This document shows, piece after piece, positions 24,197 through 32,684 of a stretch of DNA of 64,000 nucleotides. Each line of letters opens with the position of its first letter. Position 1 is the stretch's first letter. The notes below the pieces were generated by a model, which saw nothing but the letters and a program-made list of their open reading frames with translations, was not told the origin of the DNA and made no database searches. The translations under genes and the position numbers were made by a program. Source of the DNA: Pseudoramibacter porci (lineage in GTDB: Bacteria > Bacillota > Clostridia > Eubacteriales > Eubacteriaceae); contig NZ_VUMO01000003.1 in assembly GCF_009696145.1 (NCBI RefSeq), positions 1 through 64,000 of the forward strand, read 5' to 3'.

Positions 24197-25474
24197 TTAT
24201 GCTTTGGGATGAGCCGCTTCCCATTCGGCGATCTTTTCGTTGAGGCGGGCGTTGGCCACCGATTCGGCCTCCTCGAGGGTGGTCCCGTCGTCGGGCATGA
24301 CCGCCTGGCCGAAGGACAGGCCGATTTCCGGACAGTGCGGGTATTTCGACCGTTCGATTTCCATTTCGGTGCGGGCGTTTTCGACAATTTGAGCGATCTG
24401 CTCCGCACTCTTGGCGTGGCGGATGAACAGGGCGAAATAGGCACCGGAGTACCGGCCGATGACATCCTGGACCATCAGCGACGTCGACAGCACAAAGCCG
24501 AGGCGGTGGAGCATCTGGTCGCCGACCTTTTCGCCGCAGACGCGGTCGATTTCAGACAAGCCGTTGAGACAGACAAGGGCGAAAACCCGCTGGCTCTGGT
24601 CTCGGGCTTCGAGAATCCAGTTGATGGTCATCATCGTCGACGGGCGGTCCTGCAGCCCGGTGACAAGATCCATGTGGGCGCGGCGCGGCGCAGTCGGGCT
24701 CGAATCCACCGGCTCGATGTGGCCGATGGTGTGGGGGCTCACGGCGCCGTGAACGCTGATGGTCGTCGGTGTGCACGTCGCCCGGCGCCATTCGTATTCC
24801 CCGTCTTTGCGCAGGCCGAGGAAGTCCACTTCGGTGGCCGTCCGGGACATGAGCGCCTTTTCGTACTCCCGCACGGTGCTGATGTGCACTGTTTTGTGAT
24901 TGCGCAGGTTTTCGAGATAATGATCGATCACCTGTTCTTTCACGCCGCCCTTTTCGTCGCGCAGAATGTAGAAGAAGCGGTCCTGCTCGACGTCGTAGTC
25001 GAAGCTCGAGGTCGCCTCGTAGCGCGCGATGTTGCGGTAATTCTGATTGAATGTGATGGTCGTCGGATCGACTTCTTCTTCGTTGTCAGATCCTGTGATC
25101 ATCATGCCGACCTTCGGGTATTCGTACTGCCGCTGGACGCACCAGATCCGCAGGTGGGCCTGCAGCATGATCCGATCGTCAAAAACGAGACGAGCCGTCA
25201 TTTCGCCGCTGGTGCCCTCGGCACTCTGCCGCAGGCAGCGGATGACGTTTTTGCGGTCGGGTTCGTAGATTTTTGAGAAGACGTTATCCTTCAGGGCCGC
25301 TTGTTTCTGGCTTTTGTAGCCGAAAAGACGGCGGTACCAGGTATTGCGGTAAACCGGCACCAATTCCCGCCCTTTTTCGATTGTAAAAATGACAACCCCG
25401 CAGGGCAGATCGTCAAAATAACTAAAATCCTCTATGAGCTCTTCAAGCTGATGCTTTTGATCCCGGGATGCCAT
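24197..25474 (-). CDS. PAS-like sensor with degenerate GGDEF domain
   Basis: A 425-residue protein. The N-terminal part resembles tandem PAS-type folds (segments DLPCGVVIFTI and RNTWYRRLFGY near residues 25-55; a second unit from about 130). A C-terminal GGDEF-type domain follows (DLVTGLQDRPS at about 265, LSFGQAVMPDDGTTLEEA near 395). The signature loop reads YSGAYFALF instead of GG(D/E)EF, so diguanylate cyclase activity is unlikely; it may bind GTP or act as a regulator. No membrane helix. The start at 25474 follows GGAGG. Confidence 0.75.
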   Translation of the reverse strand: MASRDQKHQLEELIEDFSYFDDLPCGVVIFTIEKGRELVPVYRNTWYRRLFGYKSQKQAALKDNVFSKIYEPDRKNVIRCLRQSAEGTSGEMTARLVFDDRIMLQAHLRIWCVQRQYEYPKVGMMITGSDNEEEVDPTTITFNQNYRNIARYEATSSFDYDVEQDRFFYILRDEKGGVKEQVIDHYLENLRNHKTVHISTVREYEKALMSRTATEVDFLGLRKDGEYEWRRATCTPTTISVHGAVSPHTIGHIEPVDSSPTAPRRAHMDLVTGLQDRPSTMMTINWILEARDQSQRVFALVCLNGLSEIDRVCGEKVGDQMLHRLGFVLSTSLMVQDVIGRYSGAYFALFIRHAKSAEQIAQIVENARTEMEIERSKYPHCPEIGLSFGQAVMPDDGTTLEEAESVANARLNEKIAEWEAAHPKA

Positions 25475-25611
25475 AATTTCCTCCAAATTTAAACTGATCT
25501 ATATGTTGTCCGTTTTTTCGATAATAAGCTGTATGTTTAAAATATTCTATCATATCCCTTCCCTTTTAACAAGCATTCGGCGCCTTGCAGCTTGCTAACT
25601 TAAGGCCTTCA

Positions 25612-25640
25612 TTGCGCCCCGCGCCCGGTTGTGTTATACT
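25612..25640 (+). promoter_or_regulatory. Promoter of mntP
   Basis: TTGCGC and TATACT separated by 17 nt, about 60 nt before the mntP start. No yybP-ykoY-type manganese riboswitch pattern is visible in the short leader. Confidence 0.5.
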
Positions 25641-25700
25641 CTTTTCTACTTTTAAATAAGACCGATATTTTTGACGTCAATAAAGGAGAAATTTAGCACT

Positions 25701-26279
25701 ATGGGTTTTGTCGGAATTTTATTGTTGTCCTTCGGGCTGGCCATGGACTCCAGCGCGGTTTCAGCCTGCGAGGGCTTGGCCATGCCGAAATACAATGCAA
25801 AGCTGGCCGCGACCATTGCCTTGTCTTACGGCGGCGCTGAAGGGTTGATGGCCTTCTTAGGCTGGCTGCTCGGATCGCAGTTCTACAGCTTGATTTCGTC
25901 TTTCGACCACTGGGTCGTCTTCATTCTGCTCTCGATTATCGGCGGCAAAATGATCTGGGACGCCTTCCACGAAGATCCGGCCGATCAGGCCAAGGCGTCT
26001 TCGGAACATTTTTCGCCCCAGGAAATCATCCTGCTTTCCATCGTCACCTCGGTGGATGCTTTAGCGGCAGGGGTCAGCTTCGCCTTCATTAAAATTAACG
26101 TGCCGCTGGCCGTGGCCATGATCGCCATCGTCTCTGCCGGATGCTCCTTCGGCTCCACGCTGATCGGGCATTTCATCTCGGCGAAATTCGGGCGGGCCGC
26201 TGAAGTGGCCGGCGGAGTGATTTTGTTTTTGATCGGCCTCTACGTGCTGCTGCACGATCTCGGCGTGGTGGCCTTCTGA
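25701..26279 (+). CDS. mntP: MntP-type manganese efflux pump
   Basis: A 192-residue membrane protein with six helices and two repeated halves. MDSSAVSACEGLAM in the first half and TSVDALAAGVSFAF in the second are the paired Asp-containing motifs of MntP, and GGKMIWDA follows helix 3. Start at 25701 after AAAGGAGAA; an in-frame upstream TTG is poor. It exports Mn2+. Its stop overlaps the start of the next transporter gene by one base. Confidence 0.85.
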   Translation: MGFVGILLLSFGLAMDSSAVSACEGLAMPKYNAKLAATIALSYGGAEGLMAFLGWLLGSQFYSLISSFDHWVVFILLSIIGGKMIWDAFHEDPADQAKASSEHFSPQEIILLSIVTSVDALAAGVSFAFIKINVPLAVAMIAIVSAGCSFGSTLIGHFISAKFGRAAEVAGGVILFLIGLYVLLHDLGVVAF

Positions 26280-27157
26280 TGAACCGCTTCGACATTCACA
26301 ACCGGCGCCACGCCGAAGGGCTGCTCGCAGCCGTTATCTTCGCACGCTCGACCTCGTTTCTGCTTGTCAAGCACTGCCTGACGGCTTTTTCTGTGTTCAA
26401 CCTGCTGGCGGTGCGCTTTACAATCGCGGCCGTTCTGCTCATCGTCATTTTCAACCGCCATTTGAAAGGCTTGCGTCTCAAAACTCTCGGCCGCGGCGTC
26501 ATCCTCGGGGTGGTGTTTTTCGCCATGATGGCCGGCGAAACCATCGCCTTATCGAAAACCTCGAGCTCGACGACGGCCCTCGTCGAAAGTTCCGCGATCA
26601 TGCTCGTGCCTTTCCTCTCCTGGGCATTTTTTCACCAAAAGCCGACGAAGGCCAACGTTGTCGCAGCGGCCGTCGCCTTTACCGGCGTCGTCTTCACCAT
26701 CGGCCAGAGCGGCCGCATCGTTTTAAGCCCCGGCATCATCTGGTGCCTCGGGACAGCCGTGATCTACGCCCTGTCCGTCATCGTCACCGACGCCTTTTCA
26801 AAGCGCGACGACGCTTTCACTCTCGGCGTCATTCAGGTGGCCGTCATGGCGGTCTGCTCGGTGATCGCAACCTTCCTCGTCGAGACACCGACCCTGTCCG
26901 CGCCGGGCAGCGTTTGGGGAAATGTGTTATACTTAGCTGTAGTCTGCTCGGTGTTTGGCTTTGCGATTCAACCCTATGCCCAGTCCGGAACCACTTCCAA
27001 CCGGGCGAGTCTGTTTCTCGCCATCACCCCGGCGACGGCGACAGTTCTCGGCGTGATTTTCCTCCACGAGACCTTGACTTGGCTCGGCGCGGTCGGCGTC
27101 GCGCTCATTCTGTCGTCTTTCTTTCTGGCCAACCGCCCGCCGAAATGGCTGCGCTGA
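26279..27157 (+). CDS. EamA/DMT-family transporter
   Basis: A 292-residue drug/metabolite transporter with ten predicted helices in two EamA halves. SSSTTALVESSAIMLVPFLSW and PYAQSGTTSNRASLFLAITP occupy matching positions near the ends of each half. The substrate is unknown (amino acid or metabolite export in many relatives). Translation is coupled to mntP by a one-base stop/start overlap. Confidence 0.85.
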   Translation: MNRFDIHNRRHAEGLLAAVIFARSTSFLLVKHCLTAFSVFNLLAVRFTIAAVLLIVIFNRHLKGLRLKTLGRGVILGVVFFAMMAGETIALSKTSSSTTALVESSAIMLVPFLSWAFFHQKPTKANVVAAAVAFTGVVFTIGQSGRIVLSPGIIWCLGTAVIYALSVIVTDAFSKRDDAFTLGVIQVAVMAVCSVIATFLVETPTLSAPGSVWGNVLYLAVVCSVFGFAIQPYAQSGTTSNRASLFLAITPATATVLGVIFLHETLTWLGAVGVALILSSFFLANRPPKWLR

Positions 27158-27208
27158 CCGGAACCCATTGAATATTGAAATGAATCATTTCTGCGAATAG
27201 GAGTTTAT

Positions 27209-28462
27209 ATGGATATCGTACATCGCTACGGCGAATGGATCAAAAACAAACTGCCGGACAATCCCAAGGCGGCCAGCCGTTATATCCGCTTGGGGCTGCG
27301 CCTCGAAAGTTTCGCGAAGCGCCACCTCGGCGACAAAAACGTCCCACTTCCTTACCGGGATCTAAACTGTCTGGCCCTGGACGGGATGCTGCACACCCTG
27401 GAGCATCCGGAATCCGCCGCCTGGACCAATTTGTTCACGCCGGTCGAGATTCTTCAGAATTTCGATTTGACCTGTCTGTCGATTGAAATGATGGGCTCGT
27501 TTCTCTCAGGCTTCACCATCGAAGACTGGTGCATCGACCAGGCCGAGGCCGAAGGCATCGCCCCGACCCTCTGCTCGTACCACAAGGCCTTCATCGGCGC
27601 CGTGGACGCCGGGCTGATCCCCATGCCGAAATGCGCGGTGACGACGTCGATCGTCTGCGACGCCAACCTCCAGACCTTCCGCTACACCGCCGATTCGAGA
27701 CACATTCCGACGACACTGCTCGACATCCCCAACGAAAAGACGAAGGACAGCCTGGCCTACGTCGTGAAGCAGCTGAAGGATTGGATCGCCCAGCTCGAGG
27801 ACTTGAATCATCGGGCTTTCGACCTCGACAAGCTCCGGGATACCCTTGACCGGGAAAACCAGTCCTTCGAGGCCTACCGCCATTTCATCGAGCTGACCCG
27901 CACGCGGTATTACCCGTCGACGCTGACGCTGCAGATGTTTGTGCTTTACGCGTCCCACCTGATCATCGGCAGCCCTGAGGCCTTGGATTTCTTCAAGCGC
28001 ATCGAAACCGACGCGGCGTCCCGCCCGGTGTTCTCCGGTAAGCGCATCTTCTGGCTCCACGTCCTGCCTTTCTACGAACCGGCGCTGAAGCACGCCTTCA
28101 ATTTGAGCAAAAAATACCAGATTCAAGCGACGGACATGAACCTCGACTACAACCTGCCGTTGGACCTCGACCATCCTCTGGAGGCGCTGGCCGAAAAAAT
28201 GGTGGACAACATCTTCGTCGGCCCCCTCGACCGCCGCATCGATGCGGAACGCCGGCTGATCCGAGAAACTGGCGCCGACGGCGTCATTTCCTTTAATCAT
28301 TGGGGCTGCAAGCAAATGGCCGGGGCCGCCAATCTGATGAAAAAGGCCCTTTCGGACACAGGCATCCCTTACCTGATTTTGGACGGCGACGGCATCGATC
28401 CGCGCAACAGCCCGGAAGGTCAAATCAAAACCCGGCTCGAAGCGTTTCTGGAAATGCTGTGA
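27209..28462 (+). CDS. 2-hydroxyacyl-CoA dehydratase D-component family protein (HgdB-like)
   Basis: A 417-residue HgdB/COG1775-type protein. FTPVEILQNFDL (about 75) matches the family entry motif. Cysteines in TTSIVCDA and NHWGCKQMAGA lie where cluster ligands are expected. The family ending GIPYLILDGDG...GQIKTRLEAFLEML is present. Such proteins carry an iron-sulfur cluster and, after single-electron activation, dehydrate 2-hydroxyacyl-CoA or, in double-cubane-cluster proteins, reduce small molecules. It forms a two-gene unit with the next gene, which carries a second dehydratase-like part plus the activator. No CoA-transferase is adjacent, so the substrate is open. Confidence 0.82.
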   Translation: MDIVHRYGEWIKNKLPDNPKAASRYIRLGLRLESFAKRHLGDKNVPLPYRDLNCLALDGMLHTLEHPESAAWTNLFTPVEILQNFDLTCLSIEMMGSFLSGFTIEDWCIDQAEAEGIAPTLCSYHKAFIGAVDAGLIPMPKCAVTTSIVCDANLQTFRYTADSRHIPTTLLDIPNEKTKDSLAYVVKQLKDWIAQLEDLNHRAFDLDKLRDTLDRENQSFEAYRHFIELTRTRYYPSTLTLQMFVLYASHLIIGSPEALDFFKRIETDAASRPVFSGKRIFWLHVLPFYEPALKHAFNLSKKYQIQATDMNLDYNLPLDLDHPLEALAEKMVDNIFVGPLDRRIDAERRLIRETGADGVISFNHWGCKQMAGAANLMKKALSDTGIPYLILDGDGIDPRNSPEGQIKTRLEAFLEML

Positions 28463-28493
28463 TCACAGCGATGCAAAGTAAAGAGAGAACAAC

Positions 28494-30245
28494 ATGCTAG
28501 CTTATATTTGTAAATACACGCCCATCGAATTGTTTGAATCCATTGATGTGGAAATGGAACTGATGGAGCCGGAGGTCGTTCAGTTTAACCGGGCGGAGGC
28601 GCTCCTCCACCCCAACGTCTGCGCCTACGTCAAAGGGGTCCTCGAAATGTTCGCCGACCTCGTCAGCAAGCGGGACGACGTCGAAGGGATGATCATCACC
28701 TCCTGCTGCGATTCCGGGCGGCGGCTTTACGACGCGCTGAAGGCGACATATCCCGACAAGTTCATCTACCTGCTCGATTTGCCGCGCAAGGTGACGCCCG
28801 AGGCCGTGAAGCTGTTCACGAAAAACGTGAGTACCATGATTTCGGCTTACAGCGAACACACGGGCCGCGCCTTTTACAGCGACGGCATGATCCGCCCGCT
28901 GAAGGCTTATCTCAAGGCCCACCCGCCTGCACTGCAGAGCGATGCACCCGCAGACGCTAAGGTCAACGTCGGCCTTATCGGCGCGCGGTGCAGCCAGTCG
29001 CTCATCGACACCCTCCACGCCCACGGCGCGAAGCTCTTGTTTAACGTGACCTGCAACCATTTGGCCCGTCTGTTCAACCCGGCGGAAATCGGCCGCCTCG
29101 AGGATTACTGTGAACAGCTGCTGGCCCAATTCCCGTGCATGCGCATGGCCGGTGCGGAAGACCGCCTGAACATGCTCGACGATTTTGAGGACAAGCTCGA
29201 CGGTCTGATTTACCACACCGTTAAATTCTGCGACCAATATCATTACGAGGCGGCCGCCCTGAAAAAACTCGAGACTTTCCACGTGCCGGTTTTAAACCTG
29301 GAAACCGATTTGACCCGGCAGTCCAGCGGCCAAATCAAGACCCGCGTCGAGGCCTTTATCGAAGAAATCTCGGCGAACAAATCGAAAGCAGACACCCAGG
29401 CAGACGGCGAAGCGGCACCGGCTGATACGCCCGAAGCGGTGAAGCTGGTTCCCGCCGAACACCACGCCGCGCCCTACGTCCTCGGCATCGACAGCGGCTC
29501 AACTTCGACCAACACCGTCATCATCGACGGCAGCGGCCAGCTGGTCGCCTGGGACATCGTCCGCACCGGCGCAAAATCCATTTTGTCCGCCGAAAAAGCG
29601 ATGCACCAGGTGCTGGATAAGGCCGGGCTCAAACGGGAGGATCTCGCGCGGATCGTCTCAACCGGCTACGGCCGGGATCACCTGCCCTTCGCCGACGCAG
29701 ATCTGACAGAAATCACCTGCCACGGCAAGGGGGCCCACGCCTTCGACCCGGCGGTGCGCACCATCCTTGACATCGGCGGCCAGGACAGCAAAGCCATCCG
29801 CCTGAACGCCGCCGGGGACGTCGTCGATTTCGTGATGAACGACAAGTGCGCGGCCGGGACGGGCCGCTTTCTCGAAATGATGGCTCACACCCTGGACGTC
29901 TCCCTCGAGGAGCTGGGGCAGTTGTCCTTAAAATCCAAGGAAGACATCCGCATTTCGAGCATGTGCACCGTCTTCGCCGAATCCGAAGTCATCTCGCTGA
30001 TCGCTGAAAACAAGGAGCCAGAGGACATCGCCCACGGCGTTCACGCAGCTATCGCAGGCCGGGCGATTTCCCTTTTGCGCCGGGTCGGCATCGAAGAAGC
30101 GGTGATGATGACCGGCGGCGTCGCAAAAAACCCTGGTATGGTGGCCGTGCTCGAAGATCAGCTGGGGCTGAAGCTCAGAATCGTCGACGAACCCGAAATT
30201 GTCGGCGCCTACGGCGCGGCCCTCTCAGGGCTCGAGCAGCTTTAA
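28494..30245 (+). CDS. Fusion of HgdB-like dehydratase subunit and ASKHA activator ATPase
   Basis: A 583-residue two-domain protein. Residues 1-290 are a second HgdB-type module (CKYTPIELFES at the start, SCCDSG near 73, ARCSQ, and an ending GQIKTRVEAF). A linker rich in Asp, Ala and Thr follows at about 296-325. From about 330 to the end is a complete BadF/HgdC activator: GIDSGSTSTN, DIGGQDSK, cysteines in NDKCAAGTG and SSMCTVF for the intersubunit [4Fe-4S] cluster, and MTGGVAKN. The activator normally is a separate protein. The join has no stop or frameshift. It lies 31 nt after the HgdB-like gene and is clearly co-transcribed. Confidence 0.85.
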   Translation: MLAYICKYTPIELFESIDVEMELMEPEVVQFNRAEALLHPNVCAYVKGVLEMFADLVSKRDDVEGMIITSCCDSGRRLYDALKATYPDKFIYLLDLPRKVTPEAVKLFTKNVSTMISAYSEHTGRAFYSDGMIRPLKAYLKAHPPALQSDAPADAKVNVGLIGARCSQSLIDTLHAHGAKLLFNVTCNHLARLFNPAEIGRLEDYCEQLLAQFPCMRMAGAEDRLNMLDDFEDKLDGLIYHTVKFCDQYHYEAAALKKLETFHVPVLNLETDLTRQSSGQIKTRVEAFIEEISANKSKADTQADGEAAPADTPEAVKLVPAEHHAAPYVLGIDSGSTSTNTVIIDGSGQLVAWDIVRTGAKSILSAEKAMHQVLDKAGLKREDLARIVSTGYGRDHLPFADADLTEITCHGKGAHAFDPAVRTILDIGGQDSKAIRLNAAGDVVDFVMNDKCAAGTGRFLEMMAHTLDVSLEELGQLSLKSKEDIRISSMCTVFAESEVISLIAENKEPEDIAHGVHAAIAGRAISLLRRVGIEEAVMMTGGVAKNPGMVAVLEDQLGLKLRIVDEPEIVGAYGAALSGLEQL

Positions 30246-30272
30246 ACGAAGGCTTTGCATCCGATGCGGCAC

Positions 30273-30320
30273 ACAGACGGACCCTCTCAATAGCGCAGAG
30301 GCTTGTCCGTCTGTTTTTTT
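30273..30320 (+). terminator. Terminator after the dehydratase/activator gene
   Basis: ACAGACGGAC/GTCCGTCTGT 10-bp stem followed by seven T's. The 22-nt loop contains the stop codon of the convergent membrane-protein gene. Confidence 0.8.
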
Positions 30321-31264
30321 GTGATGAGGCGCACCGCCACCGCTGACGCGCCGAGGGCCGCGGCCCCGAGGGCGATCCACAAAAAATAAGTCGGCAGCCC
30401 CCTTGCGGGGACGAGGTAGGCCAAGAGGGTCACCGCACCGGCCGGCGGAAACCACAGCCCCCAGCGCCACGCGAGAAGCAGCACCAAAGCGAAGGCTGCC
30501 GCCGCAGAGATCCAGGCAGCGATCCCCATCGTCTCGGTGAGTGCGAGGCGGCATCCGGCGCCGAGTACGGCCGCCGCGGCGCAGAGGATCAATATTTTCA
30601 CAAGCAGCAGTATCGGAATCGGCTTGGGGTTGTCGACGATGCCGGCCGCGCCGACAATCAGCGGCGGCGCGATGAACATCATGTGCCCGAGGCGCACGCC
30701 GAGAACCGCCAGGATCAGCACGAAAGCCAGGAGGAGCCCGAAGCGGATCAGCTGCACCTTCACCGGCAGAGCGCCCTCCTGTTCAGGCTGCGCCGCGCCG
30801 GCACCGCCGTGCACGGCTCCCGAAAGCAGCAGAATCACCGAGGCCAGAACCGCGACGGCGGCGACGTATGCCGACGTGTCGACGCCGAGGATCACCGGCA
30901 GCATCACTGCCGAAAACACCGGGTAAAGGCTCGAGCGGCTCAGCACGATCAGCGCCGCGCCGCAGCCGTAGCCGGCCGCGATTTTCACCAGCAGCGGCGC
31001 CGGCAAAAGCGCGGAAATCCCGTAGCCCAAGACCCCGGCGATCACCATCATGGCCACGCCTTTTTGGGGCTCAACCCGCCACGGACAGACCGGCGCAATC
31101 CAGAAGCCGATGGTCAGCGCTGCCGCCTCCGGGAAAATGATATCCTCGATTTTAAGGATTTCCGCCGCACCGACCATAGCCCCAATCACGGCGAGGGCCA
31201 AACCCAAAACGAGGCCTTTTGACGGCGCGCTGTCCCTTGCGGTACGCTTCTCTTTCATTTTCAT
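30287..31264 (-). CDS. Integral membrane protein with two internal repeats, function unknown
   Basis: A 325-residue protein of about ten hydrophobic helices, rich in Ala, Leu, Val and Gly, with a basic N terminus and C terminus. An internal duplication is visible: IIFPEAAALTIGFWIAP (about 43-59) and LWFPPAGAVTLLAYLVP (about 268-284) occupy matching places in the two halves. These resemble the helix entry of HPP-type membrane domains, but I cannot assign it firmly. Monocistronic, with GAGAGAGG upstream of the start. Confidence 0.6.
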   Translation of the reverse strand: MKMKEKRTARDSAPSKGLVLGLALAVIGAMVGAAEILKIEDIIFPEAAALTIGFWIAPVCPWRVEPQKGVAMMVIAGVLGYGISALLPAPLLVKIAAGYGCGAALIVLSRSSLYPVFSAVMLPVILGVDTSAYVAAVAVLASVILLLSGAVHGGAGAAQPEQEGALPVKVQLIRFGLLLAFVLILAVLGVRLGHMMFIAPPLIVGAAGIVDNPKPIPILLLVKILILCAAAAVLGAGCRLALTETMGIAAWISAAAAFALVLLLAWRWGLWFPPAGAVTLLAYLVPARGLPTYFLWIALGAAALGASAVAVRLITKKQTDKPLRY

Positions 31265-31423
31265 TCAACCTCTCTCTTCATTAATCTAAATTTTTTCTAA
31301 AATATCCCGCTCCGCACTTTTCCGCGGGAATTTCTATGATATAATCAATCCCATCATAACACAATTTGCTTATATCGCATGGATTATCATGCGAATTAAT
31401 AATCAAATACGAAAGGAATGTGT

Positions 31424-32260
31424 ATGCTTAATATTATTAAATCGGTTATTTTCGGCATTGTGGAAGGGATCACCGAGTGGCTGCCGATTTCCAGCACTGG
31501 CCATTTGTATCTCTTTCAGTCTTTCATGAATTTGAATGAACCCAAGGCTTTCATCTCCATGTACATGGTCGTCATTCAGCTTGGCGCGATTCTCGCCGTC
31601 GTGCTCTTGTACTGGAAGCGGCTGTGGCCGGTGAGACGGATCCGCACCACTAAAGACCGGGTCGGCCGTCTGGGCTGGGACCACGACATTTTGCAGATGT
31701 GGCTCAAGGTTATCATCGCGACGATTCCGGCGGCGGTCATTGGCGGGCCCTTCGACGATTTCTTCGAAGCCCATTTCTACAATCCGACATCCATCGCCGT
31801 CATGCTCATCTTGTTCGGGATTTTGTTCATCGTCGTTGAAAACCGCAACGCGACCAAAAAGGCCCGGGTCTACAGCGTTGACGATTTCACCTACCGAGAC
31901 GCGATCATCATCGGGCTGTTCCAGCTCATCGCCGCCCTCTTCCCCGGCACGTCCCGCTCCGGCGCGACGATCATCGGGGCGCTCATGATCGGCATTTCCC
32001 GCACCTCCGCGGCGGAATTCACGTTCTTCCTCGCCATTCCGGCGATGTTCGGCGGCACGCTCTTAAAGCTGCGCCACTTCCACCATTTCACCGGCGACCA
32101 GGGCGCAGTCCTCGCCGTTGGGATGATCGTATCCTTCGTGGTCTCGGTGCTCGCCATTAAATTTTTGATGAATTACATCAAGACCCACGATTTCAAGGCT
32201 TTCGGCTGGTACCGCATCGCCCTCGGGATCATCGTGCTTGCCGTGGGGTTCCTCATTTAG
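31424..32260 (+). CDS. uppP: Undecaprenyl-diphosphatase UppP (BacA)
   Basis: A 278-residue membrane phosphatase. Both catalytic regions are present: GIVEGITEWLPISSTGHL near the N terminus and PGTSRSGATI near residue 175. It dephosphorylates undecaprenyl pyrophosphate for peptidoglycan and teichoic acid synthesis; the family can confer bacitracin tolerance. Start at 31424 has GAAAGGA six bases upstream; the ATG at 31418 abuts that site. Confidence 0.95.
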   Translation: MLNIIKSVIFGIVEGITEWLPISSTGHLYLFQSFMNLNEPKAFISMYMVVIQLGAILAVVLLYWKRLWPVRRIRTTKDRVGRLGWDHDILQMWLKVIIATIPAAVIGGPFDDFFEAHFYNPTSIAVMLILFGILFIVVENRNATKKARVYSVDDFTYRDAIIIGLFQLIAALFPGTSRSGATIIGALMIGISRTSAAEFTFFLAIPAMFGGTLLKLRHFHHFTGDQGAVLAVGMIVSFVVSVLAIKFLMNYIKTHDFKAFGWYRIALGIIVLAVGFLI

Positions 32261-32267
32261 CCAAAAC

Positions 32268-32297
32268 AAAAAACGGACCGAAAGGTCCGTTTTTTTG
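32268..32297. terminator. Terminator of uppP
   Basis: AAAAAACGGACC/GGTCCGTTTTTT stem with a GAAA tetraloop; it can act in both directions. Confidence 0.9.
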
Positions 32298-32350
32298 TTA
32301 GCCGCGATCTTTTTTTAGTAAACGGATGTCGCTTTTAGGCAATAAAAAAA

Positions 32351-32371
32351 CTCCGAAACAAAGTTTCGGAG
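32351..32371 (-). terminator. Terminator of tRNA-Val
   Basis: CTCCGAAAC/GTTTCGGAG stem with a 3-nt loop, followed on the minus strand by a run of T's (A-run at 32344-32350). Confidence 0.85.
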
Positions 32372-32384
32372 CTGTGTGATCAAA

Positions 32385-32460
32385 TGGTGATCCCTACAGG
32401 GCTCGAACCTGTGACCTCCACCACGTCAAGGTGGCGCTCTTCCAGCTGAGCTAAGGGATC
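32385..32460 (-). tRNA. tRNA-Val (GAC)
   Basis: On the minus strand it starts GATCCCTTAGCTCAGCTGG. Acceptor stem GATCCCT/AGGGATC, D-arm, anticodon GAC (32425-32427), T-arm with GGTTCGAGCC, discriminator A and an encoded CCA. It is a single-gene unit ended by the hairpin at 32351-32371. Confidence 0.97.
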
Positions 32461-32684
32461 AACTCGCTGAGTACTTGATTAGTATAACCATTTATGAGAA
32501 TTTTGTAAAGTCTTTTTTTATTTTTTTTGCCAATTTTTTCGAGCACACCCCTTTCTCGATTTTTAAGGTCTTTTCCGACAAATCGTTGTATAATTGTTTT
32601 ACTTAATCGGCATTATGTTGTATACTAATTATACTAAAAATCATAATCAAGTGCGATTTATTGGTAATCATGGAAAGGGAAAAA

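Noticed and set aside
25487-25700. yybP-ykoY manganese riboswitch upstream of mntP
   Set aside because: The leader is too short after the promoter and I could not find the conserved loops.
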